From NCBI GenBank assembly GCA_028280025.1, contig JANQMO010000040.1, forward strand, positions 1 to 64,000: DNA of 64,000 nt, in the 5' to 3' direction. The first letter of the stretch is position 1, and every line of letters begins with the position of its first letter. Positions 25,111-33,139 of the stretch are shown in pieces. The DNA comes from Chlorobium sp. Lineage in GTDB: Bacteria; Bacteroidota; Chlorobiia; Chlorobiales; Chlorobiaceae. The notes under the pieces were generated by a model that made no database searches, was not told the origin of the DNA, and saw only the letters and a program-made list of their open reading frames with translations. Both the position numbers and the translations under genes were made by a program.

Positions 25111-25666
25111 CCCTGTAACCCGGTTCGTTCCGTTGCGGTTTCTTAAAGCATATATCCGTTCAATCGATGCGTTGACCGAGCAGATAGGCCGTGGTGTCAG
25201 CTGGCTTGTTCTGGCCCTGGTTCTTGTCGTTGTCTATGATGTTTTTACACGCTATGTACTCTCGGCAAGCAGTGTCGCCGTTCAGGAACTTGAATGGCAT
25301 GTTTTCTCGCTGCTGTTTCTTCTTGCAGGCGCCTACGCACTCAAGCATCACAAGCATGTCCGGGTCGATGTTTTCTATCTGCGTTTGAGCAGAAAGCAGA
25401 AAGCAATGGTGAATATAGCCGGCGGGTTACTGTTTCTTGTGCCGTTTACGGTGATTGTTGCGGTTTCTTCATGGAATTTTGTCAGCACGTCTTTCCTGAT
25501 CGGCGAATCGTCCCCTGACCCGGGCGGGCTTCCCTATCGCTATATCCTGAAAGCGGCTATTCCTGTCGGATTTGTTCTTTTTCTGCTGCAGGGAATCGCC
25601 GAGATTTTTCGCTCCATTCTTGTGCTGTCCGGCCACGAGGATACGACGAACAGGAGGGAACACTGA
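25097..25666 (+). CDS. dctQ: TRAP transporter small permease (DctQ type)
   Basis: This is the small membrane subunit of a sodium-coupled tripartite ATP-independent transporter. Up to 189 residues, it has four hydrophobic segments: VSWLVLALVLVVVYDVFTRY, WHVFSLLFLLAGAYALKHHK (followed by the HVRVDVFY motif of the family), GGLLFLVPFTVIVAVSSW and AAIPVGFVLFLLQGIAEIF. The given start lies within a terminator hairpin and is doubtful; TTG codons at 25133 or 25172 are alternatives, giving 177 or 164 residues. It overlaps dctM by one base (TGATG), so the two are translationally coupled. Confidence 0.88.
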   Translation: MRLFFPVTRFVPLRFLKAYIRSIDALTEQIGRGVSWLVLALVLVVVYDVFTRYVLSASSVAVQELEWHVFSLLFLLAGAYALKHHKHVRVDVFYLRLSRKQKAMVNIAGGLLFLVPFTVIVAVSSWNFVSTSFLIGESSPDPGGLPYRYILKAAIPVGFVLFLLQGIAEIFRSILVLSGHEDTTNRREH

Positions 25667-26994
25667 TGGAAATGCTGCCATTTGTCATGTTTGCGGCCGT
25701 GTTCGTTCTCCTGCTGCTTGGGTACCCGGTAGCCCTTACTCTTGGGGGAGTGTCGATCCTGTTCGGTGTCGTGTTTCTGGGAACGGATTTTTTTGCTTTC
25801 CTCCCGCTGAGAATATGGGGGACGATGACCAATTACGTACTGCTTGCGGTTCCTCTTTTTATTTTCATGGGGGTCATGCTGCAGAAGTCGGGGATTGCAG
25901 AGAAACTGCTGGAGACAATGGGGATGCTTTTCGGCCGGTTTCGCGGAGGGCTTGCAATTTCAGTTGTCATTGTGGGCGCACTGCTTGCGGCCTCGACAGG
26001 AATTGTCGGAGCGACGGTTGTTACCATGGGTCTGATGAGCCTTCCGGCGATGCTGAAACGGGGATACGATCCGGAGCTTGCAACCGGCACAATTGCCGCA
26101 TCAGGGACGCTGGGGCAGATTATTCCGCCAAGCATTGTGCTGGTTCTCCTCGGAAGTGTTCTGAATGTTTCAGTGGGAGACATGTTTATCGGGGCAATGG
26201 TGCCGGGTCTTCTGCTTGTGTTGATGTATCTCCTGTATATTATCGGGCTGGGCCTGTTCAGGCCCGGACTTGTACCGGCGATTCCCGCAGCTGAAATAGA
26301 AGCGTTCAGGGGGAAAAAGCCCTGGAAAACCATAATCGAAGCTTTTATTATTCCCTCGGCGATGATTCTTGCGGTGCTGGGTTCGATTTTTGCCGGTGTC
26401 GCTTCGCCGACAGAAGCTGCTGCAATAGGTGCGTTCGGCGCACTGCTTTTAACGTTGATTCAGCGCAGGCTGACTCTCGATATTCTCAAATCGGTGATGC
26501 GTGACACGGCATGGCTGACATCCATGGTTTTTTTTATTCTTCTTGGTGCCAGCGCATTCAGCCTTGTATTCAGGGGAATGCACGGTGACAGGTATCTTTC
26601 CGAGATGATTGCCCAGGCAAATCTGCAGCCCGAATTATTTCTGGCAATTGTCATGGCAGGAGTGTTCATTGCAGGATTTTTCATTGATTTCATCGAGATT
26701 ATTTTTATTGTCGTGCCTGTTGTTGCCCCGATATTTGCGGCTTTCGGAGTGGACCTCTTATGGGTCGGAGTCTTGCTGGCAATGAACCTCCAGGCTTCTT
26801 TTCTTACCCCTCCTTTCGGGTTTTCCCTTTTCTACCTCAAAGGTGTTGCGCCGAAAGAAGTGAAAACGGGCCATCTTTACAGAGGAATCATACCCTTCAT
26901 TATCATCCAGCTCGTGGTGCTGGTGCTGATTGTTGTATTCCCGGACCTGGTTACCTGGCTGCCGGAAATGCTGGAGGGAAGGCAGGGAAGATAG
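25666..26994 (+). CDS. dctM: TRAP transporter large permease (DctM type)
   Basis: This is the ion-coupled translocation subunit. The 442-residue protein is almost entirely hydrophobic with about twelve helices, and carries family marks such as LLLGYPVALTLGG near residue 17, VPLFIFMGVMLQKSG near 63, ASTGIVGATVVTMG near 110, ASGTLGQIIPPSIVLV near 145 and VASPTEAAAIGAFGAL near 248. NLQASFLTPPFGFSLFYLKG near 370 is also typical. It overlaps dctQ by a base. The predicted binding protein is encoded convergently at 27326-28483 instead of in the same operon. Confidence 0.95.
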   Translation: MEMLPFVMFAAVFVLLLLGYPVALTLGGVSILFGVVFLGTDFFAFLPLRIWGTMTNYVLLAVPLFIFMGVMLQKSGIAEKLLETMGMLFGRFRGGLAISVVIVGALLAASTGIVGATVVTMGLMSLPAMLKRGYDPELATGTIAASGTLGQIIPPSIVLVLLGSVLNVSVGDMFIGAMVPGLLLVLMYLLYIIGLGLFRPGLVPAIPAAEIEAFRGKKPWKTIIEAFIIPSAMILAVLGSIFAGVASPTEAAAIGAFGALLLTLIQRRLTLDILKSVMRDTAWLTSMVFFILLGASAFSLVFRGMHGDRYLSEMIAQANLQPELFLAIVMAGVFIAGFFIDFIEIIFIVVPVVAPIFAAFGVDLLWVGVLLAMNLQASFLTPPFGFSLFYLKGVAPKEVKTGHLYRGIIPFIIIQLVVLVLIVVFPDLVTWLPEMLEGRQGR

Positions 26995-27033
26995 TCGGCA
27001 GTGAAAGGAAGTGCTGAGTTCTGAGTACTGAGT

Positions 27034-27060
27034 GTAGGGGCAGGCCCCAGTGCCTGCCCG
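27034..27060. repeat. GTAGGGGC hairpin repeat, unit 1
   Basis: GTAGGGGCAGGCCCCAGTGCCTGCCCG forms a GGGCAGG/CCTGCCC stem. It is one of three such units in the dctM-dctP gap; a fourth is at 57941-57967. Confidence 0.65.
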
Positions 27061-27130
27061 TGAGGGGTCAAAAAAATTCGTAGAGCTTCAAATATTTCGG
27101 GATGGTTGTTCGTGAGGTGCGGGCAAGTTT

Positions 27131-27156
27131 GTAGGGGCGAATAATTATTCGCCCGT
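27131..27156. repeat. GTAGGGGC hairpin repeat, unit 2
   Basis: GTAGGGGCGAATAATT followed by ATTCGCCCGT. The centre GGGCGAATAATTATTCGCCC is a perfect 20-bp palindrome. The 5' GTAGGGGC is shared with the other units while the inner arm sequence differs. Confidence 0.7.
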
Positions 27157-27273
27157 AGGGAGGTCGGTGCTGAGTGAAGAAGGCTGGATAGCAGGATAGT
27201 TGGATGGCGTAAGATTGTGGGGTGTAGGATGTGGGGAAGTGCAGAGTTGGCAGTGGAAAGCAGGCAAGATAAA

Positions 27274-27300
27274 GTAGGGGCAACCCTTGCGGTTGCCCGT
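27274..27300. repeat. GTAGGGGC hairpin repeat, unit 3
   Basis: The unit opens GTAGGGGCAACC and closes GGTTGCCCGT, with an 8-bp GGGCAACC/GGTTGCCC stem. It ends 25 bp from the dctP stop and could serve as a bidirectional terminator between dctM and dctP, though no T-run follows. Confidence 0.65.
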
Positions 27301-27325
27301 TCAGCCCGGCAGGACATCTTTTCGA

Positions 27326-28483
27326 CTACAAGAGGTTACGGTAGTAGACTTTTTCCGAAATATCCGACCATGGCGTTATCTGGTTTCGGAACGAAGTATA
27401 GGCATCGTATACTTTTCTGCTCAGGGCGTCGTCAGCTGTTATTTCGTCGAGTACTTCAGCTGAATAGGTGCGCAGCTTTTCCAGCACTTCGGCCGGAAAC
27501 TGCCTCAGTTCAACGTTTTCCTCGGTGACGAGTTTCTGGAGATACAGGTTGTTTTTTGATTCAAACTCGCAAAGCATCCAGTGATGCACTTGTGCAGCGG
27601 CGTTTTGGACAATCTGCTGCAGATCGACCGGGAGTTTTGAAAAGGCCCCTTTGTTGATAAAAAACTCGAGATTGGTTCCGGGCTCATGCCATCCGGGATA
27701 GTAATAGTATCGGGCGATTTTAAAGAAGCCCATCAGGTAATCGTGATATGGGCCGATCCACTCGGTTGCATCGATCACACCTCTTTCAAGGTTCGTATAT
27801 ATTTCCCCTCCCGCGGTAAGGACCGCGGTGCTGCCTGCCTTTGAAATGACCTTGCCTCCAAGCCCGGGAATTCTCATTTTCAGGCCTTTGAGATCGGCGA
27901 CGGAATTGATTGAGCGGTTGAACCAGCCGCCCATCTGGATTCCTGTATTTCCTCCCGGAAGGGGAAGAAGGTTGAACGGTTCATAGACTTCTTCCCAGAG
28001 CTCGAGTCCCCCTCCGCTGATGATCCAGGCGTTCATCTGCTGGGGATTCATGCCGAATGGAGCGGCTGCAAAAAACTGCGCGGAAGGTATTTTCCCGGCC
28101 CAGTAGTATGATGCTCCATGGCCGATTTCTGCAGTTCCCTGACTGACAGCGCCAAAAGTTTCGAGAGCGGGAACCAGTTCACCGGCGCCATAAACCTGGA
28201 TTTCAAGACGGCCTTCCGACATTTCTTTGACCCATTGAGCGAAAAGTTTCGGGCCGTCCTGCAAGACGAACAGCGTCGGCGGCCACGTCGTGAGCATCCG
28301 CCAGCGAAATTTCTTTCCTGTGTGAACCGCCGGGGCGTCATTCGGGCCGGTTGCAGGTTTGGCGCATCCGGCGCCGACGAGGGGTGTGCCGAGTGCAAGC
28401 GATGCGGTTGCCGCTTTGATTGACTGTTTAAGAAATGTTCTTCTCGAGTCCTTTTTCATATCTGCGACCGGTTTACTGTGCAT
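27326..28483 (-). CDS. dctP: TRAP transporter substrate-binding protein, TakP-like, Tat-exported
   Basis: This is the periplasmic receptor for the DctQM permease. The 385-residue protein starts MHSKPVADMKKDSRRTFLKQ (ATG 28459 is an alternative start, MKKDSRRTF): a twin-arginine motif SRRTFLKQ, then a hydrophobic stretch and a possible lipobox (LVGAGCAKPA). The mature part (TWPPTLFVLQDGPKLFAQWV, GAGELVPALETFGAVSQGTA, GHGASYYWAGKIPSAQFF, MRIPGLGGKVISKAGSTAV, DATEWIGPYHDYLMGF, YYYPGWHEPGTNLEFFINK) closely resembles TakP, which binds 2-oxo acids such as pyruvate. Substrate is inferred from that likeness. It faces dctM convergently across a repeat-rich gap. Confidence 0.9.
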   Translation of the reverse strand: MHSKPVADMKKDSRRTFLKQSIKAATASLALGTPLVGAGCAKPATGPNDAPAVHTGKKFRWRMLTTWPPTLFVLQDGPKLFAQWVKEMSEGRLEIQVYGAGELVPALETFGAVSQGTAEIGHGASYYWAGKIPSAQFFAAAPFGMNPQQMNAWIISGGGLELWEEVYEPFNLLPLPGGNTGIQMGGWFNRSINSVADLKGLKMRIPGLGGKVISKAGSTAVLTAGGEIYTNLERGVIDATEWIGPYHDYLMGFFKIARYYYYPGWHEPGTNLEFFINKGAFSKLPVDLQQIVQNAAAQVHHWMLCEFESKNNLYLQKLVTEENVELRQFPAEVLEKLRTYSAEVLDEITADDALSRKVYDAYTSFRNQITPWSDISEKVYYRNLL

Positions 28484-28531
28484 GTTTGGATTATCGTCAA
28501 TAACGTCATAAAATAATGAAACATACTTTAA

Positions 28532-28795
28532 CCTAAAATGAGCGTTCCAACAAATGCTCTGTGTTATTAAGTTTTTTTAAAACAGTCTTTTATATAATAT
28601 TTGTGTTGGGGTTACTCCCTGCCTGTCGGGTGAATCCGAAAACTGAAAAAGAGCCGCATTTGTTGAAATCCCGACAAGTCGGGACATGCCGATCATGCCG
28701 AATCTGCTTCGTTACAGGGAACTTGCGGTAGAACACTACAGCGGCATTCCCTGTGCCTTGCATCTCCGACATGCTCGACAATCGCTCAATTCAGG
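28532..28795 (-). mobile_element. MITE-like element, copy 4 (264 bp)
   Basis: It has the same orientation as copy 3. The left end is CCTAAAATGAGCGTTCCAAC and the right end CGACAATCGCTCAATTCAGG, with a perfect 5-bp duplication TTTAA (28527-28531 and 28796-28800). The CCCGAAGGG hairpin is replaced by TCCCGACAAGTCGGGA (28670-28685) while the GTAG/CTAC hairpin is kept. It lies between divergent dctP and etfB, ending 17 bp before the etfB ATG. Confidence 0.9.
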
Positions 28796-28812
28796 TTTAA
28801 TTATAATGAGCC

Positions 28813-29556
28813 ATGCATATTGCAGTTTGTATAAACCGTGTGCCGGATACTGCTTCCCGGATCGATGTTATCAATGGAGCAGTAGATAGGGCGAGGCTCA
28901 CGATGGTGTTAAATCCCTACGACGAGTATGCCATAGAAGAAGCCGTGAGGATAAAAGAAATGCGTGAGGAAAGTACGGTAACTGCGTTTTCGGCAGGAGG
29001 CCCTGAACATTACGATGTGTTGCGCAAAGCGCTTGCAATGGGAGCGGACAACGCCTGCCTGGTTGAAGGGGTGAAAACGGACGATTCCTTATGTGTTGCA
29101 GAAAGCCTTTCCAGAGCGATTCTGGACCATTACGGGAATGTGCCTGATCTTGTCATCTGCGGCAGGGAATCGTCGGATTGCAGCCGCGCCCAAGTGCCGC
29201 TGATGCTTGGTGAAAAGCTCGGTGCAGGCTCTTTGTCCGCTGTTTCCCGTTTGTCGTGGCAGAACGGGACGCTTGAGGCCGGCCGCGAGATAGAAGGAGG
29301 AATGGAGGTATTCGAGCTCTCTCTTCCTGCAGTAATCAGTGTTGAAAAAGACTTGAATATTCCCCGGAAAACAAATGTGAAGTCGGTCATGAAGGCAAGA
29401 AAGCAGGAGATCATACATCTTGACGGCAAGGTGAGCAAGGAACCGGCTGTCGTATACAGGGAGTTTTCGATCATTGAGCGCCAGAGACGCTGCAGGCTTT
29501 TCGACAGTGCCGAAGCGCTTCTTGCCTCACTGCATGAAGAAAAAGGAGTGCTGTGA
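28813..29556 (+). CDS. etfB: Electron transfer flavoprotein beta subunit
   Basis: EtfB binds AMP and forms a heterodimer with EtfA, which carries FAD; the pair moves electrons between acyl-CoA or other dehydrogenases and the quinone pool or ferredoxin. The 247-residue product begins MHIAVCINRVPDTASRIDVI, followed by NPYDEYAIEEAVRIKE near 35, AMGADNACLVE near 75, DLVICGRESSDCSRAQVPLMLGE near 115 and the adjacent TNVKSVMKARKQEI near 190. The length is normal. It is 3 bp upstream of etfA. A repeat copy ends 17 bp upstream, so its promoter may be affected by the insertion. No ETF dehydrogenase is seen nearby. Confidence 0.93.
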   Translation: MHIAVCINRVPDTASRIDVINGAVDRARLTMVLNPYDEYAIEEAVRIKEMREESTVTAFSAGGPEHYDVLRKALAMGADNACLVEGVKTDDSLCVAESLSRAILDHYGNVPDLVICGRESSDCSRAQVPLMLGEKLGAGSLSAVSRLSWQNGTLEAGREIEGGMEVFELSLPAVISVEKDLNIPRKTNVKSVMKARKQEIIHLDGKVSKEPAVVYREFSIIERQRRCRLFDSAEALLASLHEEKGVL

Positions 29557-29559
29557 TCC

Positions 29560-30528
29560 ATGAAAATACTGGTGGTTCTGGAGCAGAGGCAGGGGGTGCT
29601 TAAAAGCGCGTCGGCAGCCGTATGGCAAACGACACAGCATCTGGCGCGATCGTCGGCTGATGCAGTTGTCGAAGGAGTAGTCATGGGACCGGTTGACGTT
29701 CAGTCGGTCAAAGAGCAATGCAGAGGAAACGGCATTCTCTACCATATCGCTGACACTGCATATGATACATACTCCCCCCAAGGGTACACGGAGGCAGTAA
29801 CGGAAATTGCCAATAGAAGCGGTGCTGAAATTCTTATGATTGCAGAGACGGCAATGGGCAGGGACCTTGCGCCCCGTGTCGCTCTGCGGCTGGAAGCATC
29901 GCTTGTCTCTGATTGCATTGTCGATGTCGATGATACCGGTAGTCTGAGGGCAAGGACCACGATGTATTCGGGTACTGTTTCGGCGATAGCTGAGGAGAAA
30001 CGGAAGAAGGCGGTGTACATGCTTGCGCCTGAAGCTCTGGATAGAGCTGCCATTGCAGAAAACGATGTGACGATTCAGGAGGTGAGCGTCAGCGGCATTT
30101 CCAAAAGCAATCCTTTTCTCAGGGAGCTTGTTTTCAATACCAGGAAGAAAGATATCACCGAATCGGATATTGTGGTGGCAGGCGGCAGGGGGATAGGAAG
30201 CAGTACGGGATTTGCTATGCTTGAGTCGCTGGCTGACGTTCTGGGCGGTACCGTCGGCGCCAGCCGATCGGCGGTGGACGAGGGATGGCGCCCTCATTCC
30301 GACCAGGTGGGGCAGACCGGCAGGACCATTGCTCCGCGCCTCTACATCGCATGCGGTATTTCGGGTGCTCCGCAACATCTTGCAGGCATAGCGGGGGCGG
30401 GAACCATCGTTGCGATCAACCGCGATCCGGACGCGCCGATTTTCAAGGCATCCGATTACGGGATTGTCGGTGACATCGAAGAGGTCGTTCCGGATCTCGA
30501 AAGAGCGGTGCGGGCTTTAAAGGAATGA
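29560..30528 (+). CDS. etfA: Electron transfer flavoprotein alpha subunit
   Basis: EtfA binds FAD. The 322-residue protein has an N-terminal domain (MKILVVLEQRQGVLKSASAA) and the C-terminal FAD domain with IVVAGGRGIGSSTGFAMLES near 205, LGGTVGASRSAVDEGWRPHS near 227, QVGQTGRTIAPRLYIACGIS near 250 and GAGTIVAINRDPDAPIFKAS near 280. These are the canonical motifs. It follows etfB by 3 bp. Partner dehydrogenases are not in the window, so whether it is a housekeeping or bifurcating type is open. Confidence 0.94.
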   Translation: MKILVVLEQRQGVLKSASAAVWQTTQHLARSSADAVVEGVVMGPVDVQSVKEQCRGNGILYHIADTAYDTYSPQGYTEAVTEIANRSGAEILMIAETAMGRDLAPRVALRLEASLVSDCIVDVDDTGSLRARTTMYSGTVSAIAEEKRKKAVYMLAPEALDRAAIAENDVTIQEVSVSGISKSNPFLRELVFNTRKKDITESDIVVAGGRGIGSSTGFAMLESLADVLGGTVGASRSAVDEGWRPHSDQVGQTGRTIAPRLYIACGISGAPQHLAGIAGAGTIVAINRDPDAPIFKASDYGIVGDIEEVVPDLERAVRALKE

Positions 30529-30661
30529 AATGATTTATACCCGATTATTGTTCGTAAACAAGGGTGGACAAATGCTCCGCTGAAGACACTATCCTGTGCG
30601 TACTCCCGGCATTTGCATGTGTGAATTTTTTTGTGCAATCATTGATAGACATTGACCCAAT

Positions 30662-31261
30662 ATGGATAAACTGCAGGTAGACATTCTGGGACTTTCCACA
30701 AGTCCTCATACAAACGGTGCATATGCGCTTATCCTTTACGAGGTGGAGGGAAAACGAAAGCTGCCGATCATCATTGGCGGTTTCGAAGCACAGGCAATTG
30801 CGTTGAAGCTGGAAAATATCAAACCTCCAAGGCCCTTCACACACGATCTGTTCAAGACTATTGCCGAGACCTTCAGTCTTGCCGTCAAGGAAGTATTCAT
30901 TGACGAGCTTCATAATGAAACGTTTTACGCAAAAGTTGTTTGCGAGATGAATGGTGAGTCGCATGAGATCGATGCCCGTCCAAGCGATGCAATTGCTATT
31001 GCCGTCAGGTTCGGTGCGCCTATATTCGTATCGGAAGAGATCATGAACGAAGCGGGAATAAAAGAGGAGCAGCCGCAGGAGGAGGACGCGGAACCGGCAG
31101 AAACAGGAACGGAAGAGGAAGTGCCTGAAGAGACCATGGGCAAGGCTGAGTCTTCGCTTCTTGATCTGCAGAAAATGCTCGATGACGCGATAAACCGGGA
31201 AGATTACGAAGAAGCAGCCCGTCTGAGGGACGAGATCAACCGTGTCAAGGGAAGTTCGTGA
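30662..31261 (+). CDS. Bifunctional nuclease domain (DUF151) protein with UVR motif
   Basis: The 199-residue protein begins MDKLQVDILGLSTSPHTNGA and contains the DUF151/BFN core: LPIIIGGFEAQAIALKLEN near 37, RPFTHDLFKTIAE near 57, ARPSDAIAIAVRFGAPIFVS near 105. After an acidic linker (residues about 130-160) comes a UvrB/UvrC-type motif LLDLQKMLDDAINREDYEEA at the C-terminus. BFN-domain proteins are linked to nuclease activity in plants, and bacterial roles are poorly known. It stands alone, with a terminator directly after it shared with a convergent gene. Confidence 0.85.
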   Translation: MDKLQVDILGLSTSPHTNGAYALILYEVEGKRKLPIIIGGFEAQAIALKLENIKPPRPFTHDLFKTIAETFSLAVKEVFIDELHNETFYAKVVCEMNGESHEIDARPSDAIAIAVRFGAPIFVSEEIMNEAGIKEEQPQEEDAEPAETGTEEEVPEETMGKAESSLLDLQKMLDDAINREDYEEAARLRDEINRVKGSS

Positions 31262-31296
31262 CGATCATCGTGCGACCTTCAACAGAACAAAAGAAA

Positions 31297-31321
31297 AAGG
31301 GCTGCCGGATTGACAGCCCTT
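31297..31321. terminator. Bidirectional intrinsic terminator
   Basis: The stem AAGGGCTG / CAGCCCTT has a 9-nt loop. T-rich tracts lie on both sides (TTTGTGTTTTT on plus, CCTTTTTCTTTT on minus). It serves the DUF151 gene and the convergent barrel gene. Confidence 0.8.
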
Positions 31322-31364
31322 TGTGTTTTTCTCTGAATGCGAAGAGCATCCAGGAAATCACAAC

Positions 31365-32156
31365 TTAGAAACTGACGCGAAGTCCGCCCATAGCGCTGTG
31401 GCTGGAGAGGGAGGTGTTGATAAATGCGAGCGTCGTCAGTTCAGTTGTCGAGAAGTAGCGGTACCTCAGGTCGAACATGATGTTATCAGCTACAGGGATG
31501 CCGACAACGGCGCCTGCCTGGTAGGCAAGGGTCGTTTCATGGTCGTCAAGATTCAGCTCACCGAGAAGATCAAATGGATGAACTTCTATTTCGCTGAAGC
31601 CTGAGTATCTGACATCTTCGAAGTTAACCTGGGCTACGCCGACACCGACATACGGAGAAAGTTCAACGCCGCCAAGATCGATGTCATAATAGCCGTTGAC
31701 CATGAGAGAGTAAACCGTAACATCACCCTCCAGAACGTCTCCGGATTCCCATGTTCCATCTCCAAACATGTCGCCTACAGTTATATCTTCCAGAATCGGT
31801 GGATCAGCATTGAGATCTTCTCCTATTAAAACAAGATCTTCATGAATTCCGACCACTTTCGAGAAATCAACACCGATACCGTTTATGTCACCGGACTGAT
31901 AGCCGATTTCGCCTTCTATCCGGTAGTCGCCGTAGTCGCAGCCGAATGCAGCAATACCGGTGAGCCCGGATCCCGTATCCAGTTCGACTTCGCCTTCCAG
32001 GACATCTTCGACGATTCCTGCGATATCCGTGAGTTCGGTGTCGTTGATCCATGAAATACCGCCGCCAAGGCTGACATATTTCTCGGCGCTATGCCCTGTA
32101 GCAGAAAAAGCCGCTACTACAAGAAACACCATAATTAGGGACAGTGCTTTTTTCAT
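31365..32156 (-). CDS. Outer-membrane beta-barrel protein (paralog 1)
   Basis: The 263-residue product has a signal peptide MKKALSLIMVFLVVAAFSATGHSA and a mature part with alternating beta-strand residues, ending LRVSF with an aromatic C-terminal residue, as in barrel proteins folded by BamA. It resembles small OmpW/OprF-like barrels (YGDYRIEGEIGYQSGDING, LSPYVGVGVAQVNF, MFDLRYRYFSTTELT). Its function, likely a porin or adhesin-like surface protein, is not known. A paralog lies directly upstream at 32336. Transcripts end at the terminator at 31297. Confidence 0.8.
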   Translation of the reverse strand: MKKALSLIMVFLVVAAFSATGHSAEKYVSLGGGISWINDTELTDIAGIVEDVLEGEVELDTGSGLTGIAAFGCDYGDYRIEGEIGYQSGDINGIGVDFSKVVGIHEDLVLIGEDLNADPPILEDITVGDMFGDGTWESGDVLEGDVTVYSLMVNGYYDIDLGGVELSPYVGVGVAQVNFEDVRYSGFSEIEVHPFDLLGELNLDDHETTLAYQAGAVVGIPVADNIMFDLRYRYFSTTELTTLAFINTSLSSHSAMGGLRVSF

Positions 32157-32285
32157 TGTTCCTCTCCGATTTGGGGTGATTAATGTTGTGCTGTGAAATA
32201 GTGCATAGTTTCATAGTGCTAGGTACACAACAGTAATGTAGTGAATGGGATGAATAAATGAAAAACTGTTTTTTAGAGGAATAAA

Positions 32286-32312
32286 AAAAGGGACCTGGTA
32301 AAAGTCCCTTTT
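32286..32312 (-). terminator. Intrinsic terminator of barrel paralog 2
   Basis: On the minus strand AAAAGGGAC and GTCCCTTTT pair around a 9-nt loop, followed by CTTTTTTTATT. It lies 24 bp after the stop at 32336. Confidence 0.8.
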
Positions 32313-32335
32313 GAGTTCAGAAGTGTGTTGTCGAT

Positions 32336-33028
32336 TTACAGGCCGACACGAAGTCCGAGAAGAGCGCTGTGGCTGGCTCTGTCGGTATTGACTTCATCCC
32401 ATTGAACCGGAGGCTCGAAAGTGAATTCCGTGGTCATGAAGTAGCGGTAACGGGCGTCGAGCATGATATTGTCCGCGACCGGGATGCCGACAACAGCACC
32501 GATCTGATATGCTGTGGTATATTCGCTTGTCGACCAGCCTTCGTAATACTCGTCTTCCTGTCTGAAATCAAGCTTGAAGTTATCGAAGCTGACCTGGGCC
32601 ACGCCGATACCTGCATACGGCGATATTTCAACGCCGTTAAGGTCGATGTCGTAATAGGCGTTGAGCATCAGAGAGAGAACGGACATATCGCCTTCCGCAT
32701 CCCAGGAACTTGGTTCCTTGACTTCTTCCCCGTCATCATACAGGTATTCTGCAAAGGTATGATCTGCTGACTGGTACCCGAACTCTGCCTCGAGGCGGTA
32801 ATCGCCGTAGTCGCAGCCGACAGCAGCAAGAATCGCCAGGCCGGAATCGAATCCGACCGTATAGCCGTCATAACCATCGTGACTATATTCATCAACATCC
32901 GTTGCATCAGCATCGTCAAACCAGGCGATACCTCCGGCTGCGCTGACATATTTTTCGGCGCTGTATCCTGTTGCGGAAAATGCTGCCGCAACCATGAATA
33001 CCATGATGAGTGATAGTGCTTTTTTCAT
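32336..33028 (-). CDS. Outer-membrane beta-barrel protein (paralog 2)
   Basis: From ATG 33028 the protein is 230 residues with signal MKKALSLIMVFMVAAAFSATGYSA, differing from paralog 1 by only a few residues, while the mature barrels have diverged. Shared blocks include CDYGDYRLEAEFGYQSAD, EISPYAGIGVAQVSFDNF, GAVVGIPVADNIMLDARYRYFMT and the C-terminus LLGLRVGL. The mature N-terminus is Asp/Tyr-rich (DDADATDVDEYSHDG). It has its own promoter region and terminator, so the pair are separately controlled. The upstream ATG at 33106 is rejected. Confidence 0.8.
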   Translation of the reverse strand: MKKALSLIMVFMVAAAFSATGYSAEKYVSAAGGIAWFDDADATDVDEYSHDGYDGYTVGFDSGLAILAAVGCDYGDYRLEAEFGYQSADHTFAEYLYDDGEEVKEPSSWDAEGDMSVLSLMLNAYYDIDLNGVEISPYAGIGVAQVSFDNFKLDFRQEDEYYEGWSTSEYTTAYQIGAVVGIPVADNIMLDARYRYFMTTEFTFEPPVQWDEVNTDRASHSALLGLRVGL

Positions 33029-33139
33029 TGTTACTTCTCCAATTTGTTTGAGGAACATGTTAGGATTTGCTGCCTGGAAGGGAATCAACCTCCCAATCAT
33101 TGCCAATATAGTTGATCTGGTTTATTTATGAAAAGAAAA

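Noticed and set aside
29527..30378. 283-residue minus-strand ORF opposite etfA
   Set aside because: etfA is complete with canonical FAD motifs on the other strand. The antisense product is Arg/His/Cys-rich and unlike any family I know.
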